Below the pieces are notes generated by a model, which saw only the letters and a program-made list of their open reading frames with translations, searched no databases and was not told where the DNA came from. Of a stretch of DNA of 21,264 bases, positions 1 through 5,599 are shown in pieces; position 1 is the stretch's first letter, and every line of letters starts with the position of its first letter. The position numbers were made by a program, and so were the translations under genes. Location: positions 1 through 21,264 of the IMG/VR virus record IMGVR_UViG_3300031658_000170. The stretch is one strand, 5' to 3'. This stretch comes from a virus.

Positions 1-81
1 TATATGGGAGAAGACGCTACAAAAAAATTAAAAATACCTAAATATTTAACAGATGAATTACCGGTACCTACAAATGAATAG
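1..81 (+). CDS. C-terminal end of an upstream gene (partial)
   Basis: An open frame runs in from the left edge and stops at TAG (79-81). It reads YMGEDATKKLKIPKYLTDE then LPVPTNE. An ATG lies at base 4, but with no ribosome binding site in view the simplest reading is the tail of a longer protein that begins outside the window. The end is rich in charged residues and prolines, and no domain can be named. Its stop codon overlaps the start of the following small membrane protein by eight bases, the sort of junction expected between co-translated phage genes. Confidence 0.55.
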   Translation, partial: YMGEDATKKLKIPKYLTDELPVPTNE

Positions 82-262
82 AAAAACTAATACAGCATTA
101 ATAGCATTACTTGGTACAATACTAATGGGTTTAGCTACCTGGACTTTAGTCACACTTATAGAACTTCAATTAATAGTAACCATGATTCAGTCTGACTTGA
201 TGTCTATTGATAAGCAATTCGGAAGGGTTTACAATTTCATCGATTCTGTTAGAGGTAAATAA
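74..262 (+). CDS. Small single-pass membrane protein, holin candidate
   Basis: A 62-residue protein with a short basic N-terminus (MNRKTNT) and one hydrophobic segment, about residues 8-30, followed by an amphipathic region with alternating hydrophobic and acidic or basic residues. An in-frame ATG at 53 would add seven residues. I prefer 74 because the overlap with the upstream stop is then only eight bases and the protein starts with the usual charged residues before a membrane segment. It lies directly upstream of a peptidoglycan peptidase gene, joined by a TAATG overlap. Size, topology and position fit a holin or another lysis accessory protein in the inner membrane. No conserved holin signature is visible, so the function is inferred from context. 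Confidence 0.7.
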   Translation: MNRKTNTALIALLGTILMGLATWTLVTLIELQLIVTMIQSDLMSIDKQFGRVYNFIDSVRGK

Positions 263-735
263 TGAAAATTTCTAGAAACTTTAATCTTCAAGAGCTTATT
301 AAATCGGACACTGCTGTCCGTAAGGGTATAGATAATAATCCTAACTCAGATCAAATAGCAAAACTAAAACTACTGTGTGATAATATTTTACAACCTGTCA
401 GAGATCATTTTGGTCCTGTAGTAGTTACTAGCTGTTATAGATCCCCAGAGTTATCAGTTGCAATAGGTAGTTCAGTTAATAGTCAGCACTGTGATGCAGA
501 AGCCGTTGATTTTGAGTGTCCAGGAGTAGATAATGCAGAACTTTGTGATTGGATTTATAAAAATCTTAATTTTGACCAAATGATTCTCGAGTTCTACAAA
601 AAAGGAGAACCTTCAAGTGGATGGTGTCATTGTAGTTATATCGAAAATAAACCTAGGAAGCAGTTCTTGCATGCCTTTAGAGAAGATGGTAAAACTAAAT
701 ATAAACCAATTTTAGGAAAAGCAGTAGATTTATAA
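262..735 (+). CDS. Peptidase M15-family endolysin
   Basis: A 157-residue protein with the layout of the M15 zinc peptidases (Peptidase_M15_3 type), which cut peptide cross-links of peptidoglycan. After an N-terminal helical part (FNLQELIKSDTA) comes the strand and turn SCYRSPELS, then the zinc motif SQHCDAEAVDF with His76 and Asp83. The third ligand is His123 in GWCHCSY, preceded by Trp121. Its length fits a bare catalytic domain with no separate wall-binding domain. There is no signal peptide, so it would need a holin to reach the wall. The small membrane protein upstream, which ends in a TAATG overlap with this start, is the obvious candidate. GAGG just upstream can serve as ribosome binding site. 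A virion-associated wall hydrolase is a less likely alternative. Confidence 0.88.
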   Translation: MKISRNFNLQELIKSDTAVRKGIDNNPNSDQIAKLKLLCDNILQPVRDHFGPVVVTSCYRSPELSVAIGSSVNSQHCDAEAVDFECPGVDNAELCDWIYKNLNFDQMILEFYKKGEPSSGWCHCSYIENKPRKQFLHAFREDGKTKYKPILGKAVDL

Positions 736-893
736 TGGCAATAACTAGAGCGTCAATGACCAAACAATTAGAACCGGGTTTAGGTAGTAGTAATAAAGGT
801 TGGACTAAAAAGGAAAAAGCAGAATTTAAAAAGGTATTGGTTAAAACTCATGGTAAAATCTACAAACCCAATAGCCAAAAACCTAAGGTCTAG
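735..893 (+). CDS. Small basic protein (52 aa), unknown function
   Basis: ATG at 735 shares one base with the TAA of the endolysin gene (TAATG), and the frame stays open for 52 codons to TAG at 891-893. The protein begins MAITRASMTKQLEPGLG and continues with a lysine-rich stretch (WTKKEKAEFKKVLVKTHGK). The same stop/start coupling joins most real genes in this part of the window, which supports it as a gene despite its length. A gly/ser hinge followed by a basic helix would fit a small nucleic-acid or virion-associated protein, but no family can be assigned. Its last 44 bases overlap another small frame that begins at 850. Confidence 0.65.
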   Translation: MAITRASMTKQLEPGLGSSNKGWTKKEKAEFKKVLVKTHGKIYKPNSQKPKV

Positions 894-1002
894 AACTTAC
901 CGCTCTCAAGTGGTACAATCAAAGAAGTTGTACAACCGCAAAAAGGAGATGTTATACACTCTCAAAGCGGCCGCTATAAATAAAGGAGAAACAAATGGCT
1001 AA
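850..1002 (+). CDS. Overlapping-frame small basic protein (50 aa)
   Basis: In the frame one base ahead of the preceding small gene, ATG at 850 opens 50 codons to TAA at 1000-1002. The protein starts MVKSTNPIAKNLRSRTYRS and continues QVVQSKKLYNRKKEM. The core pattern, NPIAK then an arginine-rich Y-R-x-x-V-V-x-S-K-K-x-Y-x-R-K-K stretch, resembles short basic proteins I recall from several marine phages. It would overlap the upstream gene by 44 bases and the next gene by eight. No good Shine-Dalgarno sequence precedes it; the nearest purine run is about 15 bases upstream. It accounts for a stretch that would otherwise be a roughly 100-base gap. Function unknown; possibly nucleic-acid binding from its charge. 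Confidence 0.5.
   Translation: MVKSTNPIAKNLRSRTYRSQVVQSKKLYNRKKEMLYTLKAAAINKGETNG
927..936 (+). repeat. Ten-base palindrome GTTGTACAAC with an upstream near-copy
   Basis: GTTGTACAAC is a perfect palindrome, and GTGGTACAAT (910-919) is a partial copy 17 bases upstream. Both lie in the short stretch between the clear small genes, just before the all-GC octamer GCGGCCGC (967-974). The region may instead be coding (frame 850-1002), in which case these sites are incidental. Confidence 0.3.
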
Positions 1003-1198
1003 ATCAAAAGGTCCTTGTTGGGACGGTTATGAAATGATTGGAATGAAGTCTAAAGGTGGACGTAAAGTTCCTAATTGTGTACCTAAAAAATCAAAAGGTG
1101 GAGAGATGGAATATAATGGATCTCTAATTAATTCAGAAATAGACGGAGTTACTTACAATAATAAATCATATGAGGATTACTATAAGGATATTCTGTAG
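995..1198 (+). CDS. Small CWDGY-motif protein ending in YYKDIL
   Basis: A 67-residue protein with a strong ribosome binding site (AAGGAG at 983-988, six bases before ATG). The first half holds the motif PCWDGYEMIGMKSKGGRKV followed by PNCVPKK, with Cys8 and Cys28 and many Lys/Gly residues. I recall this pattern from small proteins of marine phages, where its function is unknown. The second half ends SYEDYYKDIL. The next two genes end almost identically, and the codons for YKD contain AAGGA, which lies nine bases upstream of the next start and can act as its ribosome binding site. The stop TAG overlaps the next GTG start by one base (TAGTG). It may be a minor virion or scaffold-associated protein. 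Confidence 0.72.
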   Translation: MAKSKGPCWDGYEMIGMKSKGGRKVPNCVPKKSKGGEMEYNGSLINSEIDGVTYNNKSYEDYYKDIL

Positions 1199-1665
1199 TG
1201 AAAAAAAATAAACTTAAAGTTAAAAAGCTTAGAGGTGGTGGAATGGACATGGGTAATGCAGCCAATCAAGCCGCTAGCGCTGCTATAGGTAACGCAGGAG
1301 CAACTGCTGCAGCAAATACAGGTAATGTAAATCTAGGAGATACAGGACCTCAAGGTAGTGAGTCAATCACTTCTTTTAAAGATAATTATTTAGCTAATTT
1401 TAGAGCAAGAGGTAAGGGAAACTTTATCCCTGGAGCTCAAATATTAAATACTTTACAAACTGTTAGAGACACTAATGCAGGTAATAAAGCTATGGGAATA
1501 AAATATAAACCTCCTGTTGAACAACAAGGAAGTGATTCAGGTCCTATGGTTTGTCCTCCAGGACAAGTAATGCAAGGGGGAACTTGTGTTCAAAGACTTT
1601 CTAAAGGAGGAGAGTTTTCTTTTAATAAAGTAACTCAACAAGATTATTATAAGGATGTACTGTAG
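1198..1665 (+). CDS. Ala/Gly-rich small protein with CPPGQ motif, ending YYKDVL
   Basis: A 155-residue protein starting at GTG (1198), which overlaps the previous stop by one base. The start is supported by AAGGA within the upstream gene. The N-terminus is very basic (MKKNKLKVKKLRGGG), then comes an Ala/Gly/Asn-rich low-complexity region, about residues 20-50. A more ordered middle follows (SFKDNYLANFRARGKGNFIP), and then a cysteine-containing segment, MVCPPGQVMQGGTCV, near residues 117-131. It ends QQDYYKDVL. No catalytic motif is visible. The composition and position just before neck genes suggest a minor virion component or assembly factor. The tail is shared with both neighbours and again carries the next gene's ribosome binding site. 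Confidence 0.72.
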   Translation: MKKNKLKVKKLRGGGMDMGNAANQAASAAIGNAGATAAANTGNVNLGDTGPQGSESITSFKDNYLANFRARGKGNFIPGAQILNTLQTVRDTNAGNKAMGIKYKPPVEQQGSDSGPMVCPPGQVMQGGTCVQRLSKGGEFSFNKVTQQDYYKDVL

Positions 1666-1889
1666 TGAAAAAAGAAAAAATGTTACTTGGTGGATTATTA
1701 AGTGCTGGCATTAGATATGGAGTTAAGAGATATGCTAAAGCTAGTGGTAAAAAACTTATTGATTTAACTAAAGGACAATCTACAAAATTAGGTAAAGCAG
1801 ATAAAGTTGAGGCTATAAAATTGCATGGTGCTACAAAATTATCTAAATTAGAAAAAATTAAATTAAATTATTATAAGGATATATTATAA
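1665..1889 (+). CDS. Small basic protein (74 aa) ending in YYKDIL
   Basis: Starts at GTG (1665), overlapping the previous TAG by one base, with AAGGA in the upstream coding end as ribosome binding site. The sequence opens MKKEKMLLGGLLSAGIRYG, a short hydrophobic Gly-rich patch flanked by lysines, and continues with a long lysine-rich region (KVEAIKLHGATKLSKLEKI). It ends LNYYKDIL. The hydrophobic patch is too short and interrupted to be called a confident membrane segment. This is the third consecutive gene with this C-terminus. Its stop TAA overlaps the next ATG by one base. Function unknown; the high positive charge would suit contact with DNA or with an acidic virion surface. Confidence 0.68.
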   Translation: MKKEKMLLGGLLSAGIRYGVKRYAKASGKKLIDLTKGQSTKLGKADKVEAIKLHGATKLSKLEKIKLNYYKDIL

Positions 1890-2584
1890 TGGCTACTTCA
1901 GGAACAACTAGTTTTAATTTAACTATAGAAGAAATTATAGATGAGGCATTTAACAGATGTGGAGTACGACCTAACTCTGGAAATGATTTAAGAAAAGCAA
2001 GAAGAAATTTAAACGTATTGTTTTCTGACTGGGGCAATAGAGGGGTTCATTTATGGAAAGTTGAATTAGATGAGATAGCTCTTGTTGCAGGACAAGCAGA
2101 ATATACTTGTAATTCAGATGTAAGTGATGTCTTAGAAGCTTTTGTTTCAACTACGGGAGGAGGAAATGATACAGCTAATACTCAAGATGTGTCTTTAACT
2201 AAAGTAGATAGATCTAATTATGCTGCTCTTCCTAATAAACTAAATCAAGGTCAACCTTCTCAATATTACGTTGATAGACAAACCACTCCTAAAATTTATT
2301 TATATCAAGCACCCGATGCTTCGACTTATACTTATGTAAAATTTTATGTAGTTAAAAGAATTGAAGATGCTGGAGCTTATTCAAATAATCCAGATGCGGT
2401 ATTTAGATTTTTACCGTGCATGATTGCAGGGCTAGCTTATTACCTGTCTTTTCAATATGCAGCAGATAGAGTGCCTCTTTTAAAACAAACTTATGAAGAT
2501 GAAATGATTAGAGCTTTAGATGAAGATGGTCAAAGAACTTCTTTATATGTTTCGCCAATGACTTACTTTGGAGATGGAGTATAA
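1889..2584 (+). CDS. Neck / tail accessory adaptor protein (P22 gp4-like)
   Basis: A 231-residue protein that begins with a helical segment, LTIEEIIDEAFNRCGVRP, followed by LRKARRNLNVLFSDWGNRGV and a short beta region around VAGQAEYTC. This order, a bundle of N-terminal helices, a small beta insertion and a C-terminal helix (LAYYLSFQYAADRVPLLK), is typical of the adaptor and head-completion proteins that sit below the portal ring, such as phage P22 gp4. It would join head to tail in the particle. It is coupled by TAATG to the genes on both sides, and its own end contains GGAG for the next start. The later gene at 2943 has a related overall design and may form a second neck ring. The assignment rests on pattern memory, not alignment. 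Confidence 0.7.
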   Translation: MATSGTTSFNLTIEEIIDEAFNRCGVRPNSGNDLRKARRNLNVLFSDWGNRGVHLWKVELDEIALVAGQAEYTCNSDVSDVLEAFVSTTGGGNDTANTQDVSLTKVDRSNYAALPNKLNQGQPSQYYVDRQTTPKIYLYQAPDASTYTYVKFYVVKRIEDAGAYSNNPDAVFRFLPCMIAGLAYYLSFQYAADRVPLLKQTYEDEMIRALDEDGQRTSLYVSPMTYFGDGV

Positions 2585-2943
2585 TGTCTTACGCTCAAGG
2601 TAGAAGATCAATGGCAATATCTGACCGTTCAGGTCAGGCGTTTCCATATAAAGAAATGGTTAGAGAGTGGACGGGAGCTCTTGTCCATACTTCAGAGTTC
2701 GAGCCTAAGCATCCACAGATAAGACGTAAAAGAGTTGTTGGAGATGCTATAGCTTTACAGAATCCTAGAGCACAAGATTTTACATTTAAATCGGGGGGAA
2801 CTAGGTTTACTACAATAGATTTAACTTTACCGGGACTATTTGCTTTTAATTCAAATGGAATGCAACCAGACGATGGTGCTGCTCAAAATAGAGCAAGACA
2901 AATAGGAACTCAAATAGGGCAAATAACAGTGGAGATTTCATAA
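2584..2943 (+). CDS. Small conserved virion-region protein, cysteine-free zinc-ribbon-like start
   Basis: A 119-residue protein with ATG in a TAATG overlap. Its N-terminal half reads AISDRSGQAFPYKEMVREW then TGALVHTSEFEPKHPQ. I recall a common phage family with a similar segment in which two C-x-x-C pairs stand where this protein has S-D-R-S and H-T-S. If that comparison is right, the zinc-binding cysteines have all been replaced here. The second half has strands typical of small beta domains (FKSGGTRFTTIDLTLPGLF). It lies between two neck-type genes and is probably a minor structural or assembly protein. No enzymatic residues stand out. Confidence 0.68.
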   Translation: MSYAQGRRSMAISDRSGQAFPYKEMVREWTGALVHTSEFEPKHPQIRRKRVVGDAIALQNPRAQDFTFKSGGTRFTTIDLTLPGLFAFNSNGMQPDDGAAQNRARQIGTQIGQITVEIS

Positions 2944-3602
2944 TGGCAATTAGTTACACAGATTTTTTAGCTCAAATAAGAAGTTATACAGAAGTAGATT
3001 CTAATGTATTAACGGATACTTTAATTGATCAATTTACTACTAACACAGAATTAGATATTGCGGGTAAAGTAGATTATGATGATTTAAGAAAATACTCAAC
3101 TGCTAGTTTTATCTCTGGTCAAAGATATATATCTTTACCTTCTGATATGCTTGTTTTAAGATCTGTACAGACTATTATATCCGATACTAGAACTTTTTTA
3201 GAAAAAAGAGATACTAGTTTTATCTCTGAATATAATAATGATGGAGCTACAGGCTCTCCTTTATATTATGCAAACTGGGATGAGAATAATTTTTTAGTAG
3301 CCCCAACACCAGATGCCACGGCAGCAGCTGGACAAGTTCAAATTAATTATATTAAATATCCCCCTCATTTTACGAGTTCTAACACTACTTACTTATCTAC
3401 CTACCAGCAATCATTACTATTGTACGGAGTTTTAGTAGAATCCTTTGCTTATTTAAAAGGACCTGCTGATATGTACAAACTGTATTCAGACAAGTATAAT
3501 GAACAAATACAATCTTTTGCTTTACAACAAATGGGCAGAAGACGTAGAGACGAATACACCGATGGAGTGCCACGAGTTAAAGTGTCCTCTCCATCACCAT
3601 AA
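2943..3602 (+). CDS. Phage adaptor protein (SU10-adaptor-like), neck component
   Basis: A 219-residue protein starting in a TAATG overlap. N-terminal helices (YTDFLAQIRSYTEVDSNVLT, then LIDQFTTNTELDIAGKVDYD) lead to a beta region with ISLPSDMLVLRSVQ, FLEKRDTSFISEYN, SPLYYANWDENNFLVAPTP and INYIKYPPHF. It finishes with helices (SLLLYGVLVESFAYLKGP) and a basic tail rich in arginine. The series of P-x-D-x-L-x-L-R, L-E-K-R-D and Y-Y-A-N-W-D elements is what I know from adaptor proteins of podovirus necks like that of phage SU10, found in many marine phages. It would form a ring between portal or first adaptor and the tail nozzle. The next gene has its own ribosome binding site after a 24-base gap. 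Confidence 0.75.
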   Translation: MAISYTDFLAQIRSYTEVDSNVLTDTLIDQFTTNTELDIAGKVDYDDLRKYSTASFISGQRYISLPSDMLVLRSVQTIISDTRTFLEKRDTSFISEYNNDGATGSPLYYANWDENNFLVAPTPDATAAAGQVQINYIKYPPHFTSSNTTYLSTYQQSLLLYGVLVESFAYLKGPADMYKLYSDKYNEQIQSFALQQMGRRRRDEYTDGVPRVKVSSPSP

Positions 3603-3626
3603 AAATTATAAAATAGGAGAAAAATT

Positions 3627-4067
3627 ATGGCTATTACTACAAATGCAATCACGAACTCTTTTAAAGAACAAACTTTTCAAGGGCTACATAACTTTGCCGC
3701 AAGTGGCGGAGATGTTTTTAAATTAGCACTATACACAAGTGCGTCAACTATCGGAGCTGATACTACTTCATACGCAGTAGGTGTTGGTGGACAAGTTGGA
3801 GACAGTGGACAATACGCAGCCGGTGGCGGAGCGCTAGTTAACGCTTTAGTTTCTGTAAATGGAACTACAGCTTTTACTGACTTTAATGATTTATCATTCA
3901 CTGGAGTTACATTAACAGCAAGAGGAGCTTTGATTTACAATACATCTGAAGCTGCTAAATCTGTATGTGTACTTGACTTTGGTGGGGACAAAACTGCAAC
4001 AGCTGGAACATTTACTATTCAGTTCCCTAATGCAAACGATACTCAAGCGATTTTAAGAATATCGTAA
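3627..4067 (+). CDS. Virion structural protein, likely decoration or tail surface
   Basis: A 146-residue protein with AGGAG (3615-3619) seven bases before its ATG. It starts ITTNAITNSFKEQTFQGLHN, then FKLALYTSASTIGADTTSYA, a Gly/Ala-rich loop (YAAGGGALVNALVS), and a strand series (FNDLSFTGVTLTARGALIYN, VCVLDFGGDKTATAGTFTI). The motif V-x-L-D-F-G-x-D-K-T-(A/S)-T-A-G-T-F-T is one I recall from an abundant marine-phage protein. It is beta-rich, without enzyme motifs. The position after the neck genes and before fibre-type genes suggests a virion surface protein. Codon use and base composition look like the neighbours. Confidence 0.72.
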   Translation: MAITTNAITNSFKEQTFQGLHNFAASGGDVFKLALYTSASTIGADTTSYAVGVGGQVGDSGQYAAGGGALVNALVSVNGTTAFTDFNDLSFTGVTLTARGALIYNTSEAAKSVCVLDFGGDKTATAGTFTIQFPNANDTQAILRIS

Positions 4068-4085
4068 TCAAGGACTTAAAATGAT

Positions 4086-5555
4086 ATGGCTACTGGATGG
4101 GGTAATAAACTTTGGGGCGAGGATGCTTGGGGCGACCTAAGTGATGTCTTCACTCAACCCAGTGGCCAATCATCTACATTAAGCGTTGCAGGAGTAACTA
4201 CTACTGCAGATTCCAACATAACGGTAAGTGGTATTCAACTTACATCTACAAGTGGAAATACATTTGTAAGATTGGATGCCGAGGTTGACATTTCAGGTAA
4301 TCAAGCATCATCAAATATTGGAACAACTGAAGCTATAATTGATCATCAAATAGTTTTAACTGGTCAGCAACTTTCTTCATTAATAGGAACTATAATTGTC
4401 GAGGGTGTAATCCAAATAGGTTGGGGAGGAGACACTTGGAGCGAAAATGAATGGGGCGATCTTTCGGGGTCTAAACCAATTGTTGTTGGACAACAACTAA
4501 ATTCAAGTATTGGAACTTCTACTGCACAGGCAAATGCTGATATAGTTGTATCAGGGATAGCTGCTTCGTATATACTACCGGGAGTAGTTGCAGGTGCTTC
4601 AGTTGAAGTAAGTCCTAGTGGAATTTCTTTAGCTACAGCGATAGGTGTTTCACTCACAGAAATAGGTGTCGCTATTACAGGAATAGCTGCTACAGGAGGA
4701 ATTACCTCAGTAACTATAACTGAACAAGGATTAATAGGTTCAGGTTGGGGAAGAGATCAATGGGGATCTATGCAATGGGGCGAAGCTTACTCTGTAATAA
4801 CAGGTTCTGCTTCTGCACAAACTGCAATTGGTTCAGCGTCTGCATTCACTGATGTATCTATATCAGTTCAAGGTCTTGCTTTATCTTCCAATATTGGTAA
4901 TGAGGAATCATTTACTGATGTAATTGTAACTCCTAATGGAATTTCTTTAACAGGTTCGATAGGGGAAACTCAAGCTTTAACTATTCAAGGTACCGGACTT
5001 TCTACGGGAGTAGGTTTAGTAGATATTCAAGCAGGTGGAAACATATTTATTCAAGTAGATGAACATACTCTTGATACAGGAATAGGTTCAGTAAATATAG
5101 AAATTGCCGTAGAAATATTCCAAGAAGGAATGCAACTTAATACATTTATTGGTGATGGGGAAGCCTTTATTGATGTAACTGTATCTCCTGCGGGTATAGC
5201 TTTAGCTATAGCTCAACAAGAAATTGTAGTAGATCTTAATACTCCAGTAGATGTGACAGGTAGTAGTTTAGCTATTGCAATAGGTGATGAGGAAGCCTTT
5301 ACTAATGTTACTGTAGAAGTTACTGGAACATCTATGACATACGCTTTGGGCGATGTTATTCCAGAAAGTAAATATTCAGTAGATGGGATACCTTTATCTG
5401 CAGCAATAAATTCAGTAACTATTAATGCTAGTGCTGTAGTGACTCCTACAGGCATAGGCTTGACAATTACAGCGGCTAACCCTAATATAATTGCATGGGC
5501 TGAGGTGGATGTAGGTACAGAAGTTACCTGGACACCTGTTGATCTAGCAGCTTAA
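4086..5555 (+). CDS. Repetitive tail/fibre protein with periodic Trp motifs
   Basis: A 489-residue protein with two repeat types. Three Trp/Gly segments, GWGNKLWGEDAWGDL (residues 4-18), GWGGDTWSENEWGDL (112-126) and GWGRDQWGSMQWGEA (220-234), are spaced exactly 108 residues apart. Between and after them run many short beta units of the form V-x-G-x-x-L-x-x-x-I-G followed by an acidic strand, for example TPNGISLTGSIGE and SPAGIALAIA. The C-terminus, WAEVDVGTEVTWTPVDLAA, is a type I recall at the end of many marine-phage fibre proteins. It has almost no basic residues. The repetitive beta design fits a tail fibre or spike shaft. AAGGA at 4070-4074 serves as ribosome binding site. An overlapping ATG at 4081 is out of frame and not used. 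Confidence 0.75.
   Translation: MATGWGNKLWGEDAWGDLSDVFTQPSGQSSTLSVAGVTTTADSNITVSGIQLTSTSGNTFVRLDAEVDISGNQASSNIGTTEAIIDHQIVLTGQQLSSLIGTIIVEGVIQIGWGGDTWSENEWGDLSGSKPIVVGQQLNSSIGTSTAQANADIVVSGIAASYILPGVVAGASVEVSPSGISLATAIGVSLTEIGVAITGIAATGGITSVTITEQGLIGSGWGRDQWGSMQWGEAYSVITGSASAQTAIGSASAFTDVSISVQGLALSSNIGNEESFTDVIVTPNGISLTGSIGETQALTIQGTGLSTGVGLVDIQAGGNIFIQVDEHTLDTGIGSVNIEIAVEIFQEGMQLNTFIGDGEAFIDVTVSPAGIALAIAQQEIVVDLNTPVDVTGSSLAIAIGDEEAFTNVTVEVTGTSMTYALGDVIPESKYSVDGIPLSAAINSVTINASAVVTPTGIGLTITAANPNIIAWAEVDVGTEVTWTPVDLAA
4095..4787 (+). repeat. Three Trp/Gly-rich repeats spaced 324 bases apart
   Basis: Within the fibre-type gene, codons for G-W-G-x-x-x-W-x-x-x-x-W-G begin at 4095, 4419 and 4743, exactly 324 bases apart each time. 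The DNA has diverged more than the protein, so this is an old, selected periodicity and not a fresh tandem duplication. The intervening sequence is made of shorter beta units that are only loosely alike. Confidence 0.7.
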
Positions 5556-5599
5556 TTATAGTAATATTGTAATATATAAAAACAGGAGCATAAAATTTT

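Noticed and set aside
975-982. TATAAATA, the T4-type late promoter sequence (also exact at 7906-7913)
   Set aside because: The same octamer occurs inside a coding region at 11870-11877, and such matches are expected by chance in this AT-rich DNA. At 975 it would also leave too little room for the ribosome binding site at 983-988.
949-1002. A 17-residue open frame after AAGGAG at 943-948
   Set aside because: There is no spacing between the ribosome site and ATG; the stretch is better explained as the end of the 850-1002 frame.
3499-3726. Plus-strand open frame across the 3602/3627 gene junction
   Set aside because: It overlaps two well-supported genes, has no ribosome binding site and shows no recognisable protein pattern.
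5556-5599. Tandem GTAATATT/GTAATATA in the gap before the fibre gene
   Set aside because: Too short and too AT-rich to distinguish from chance, and no clear -35 box is paired with it.
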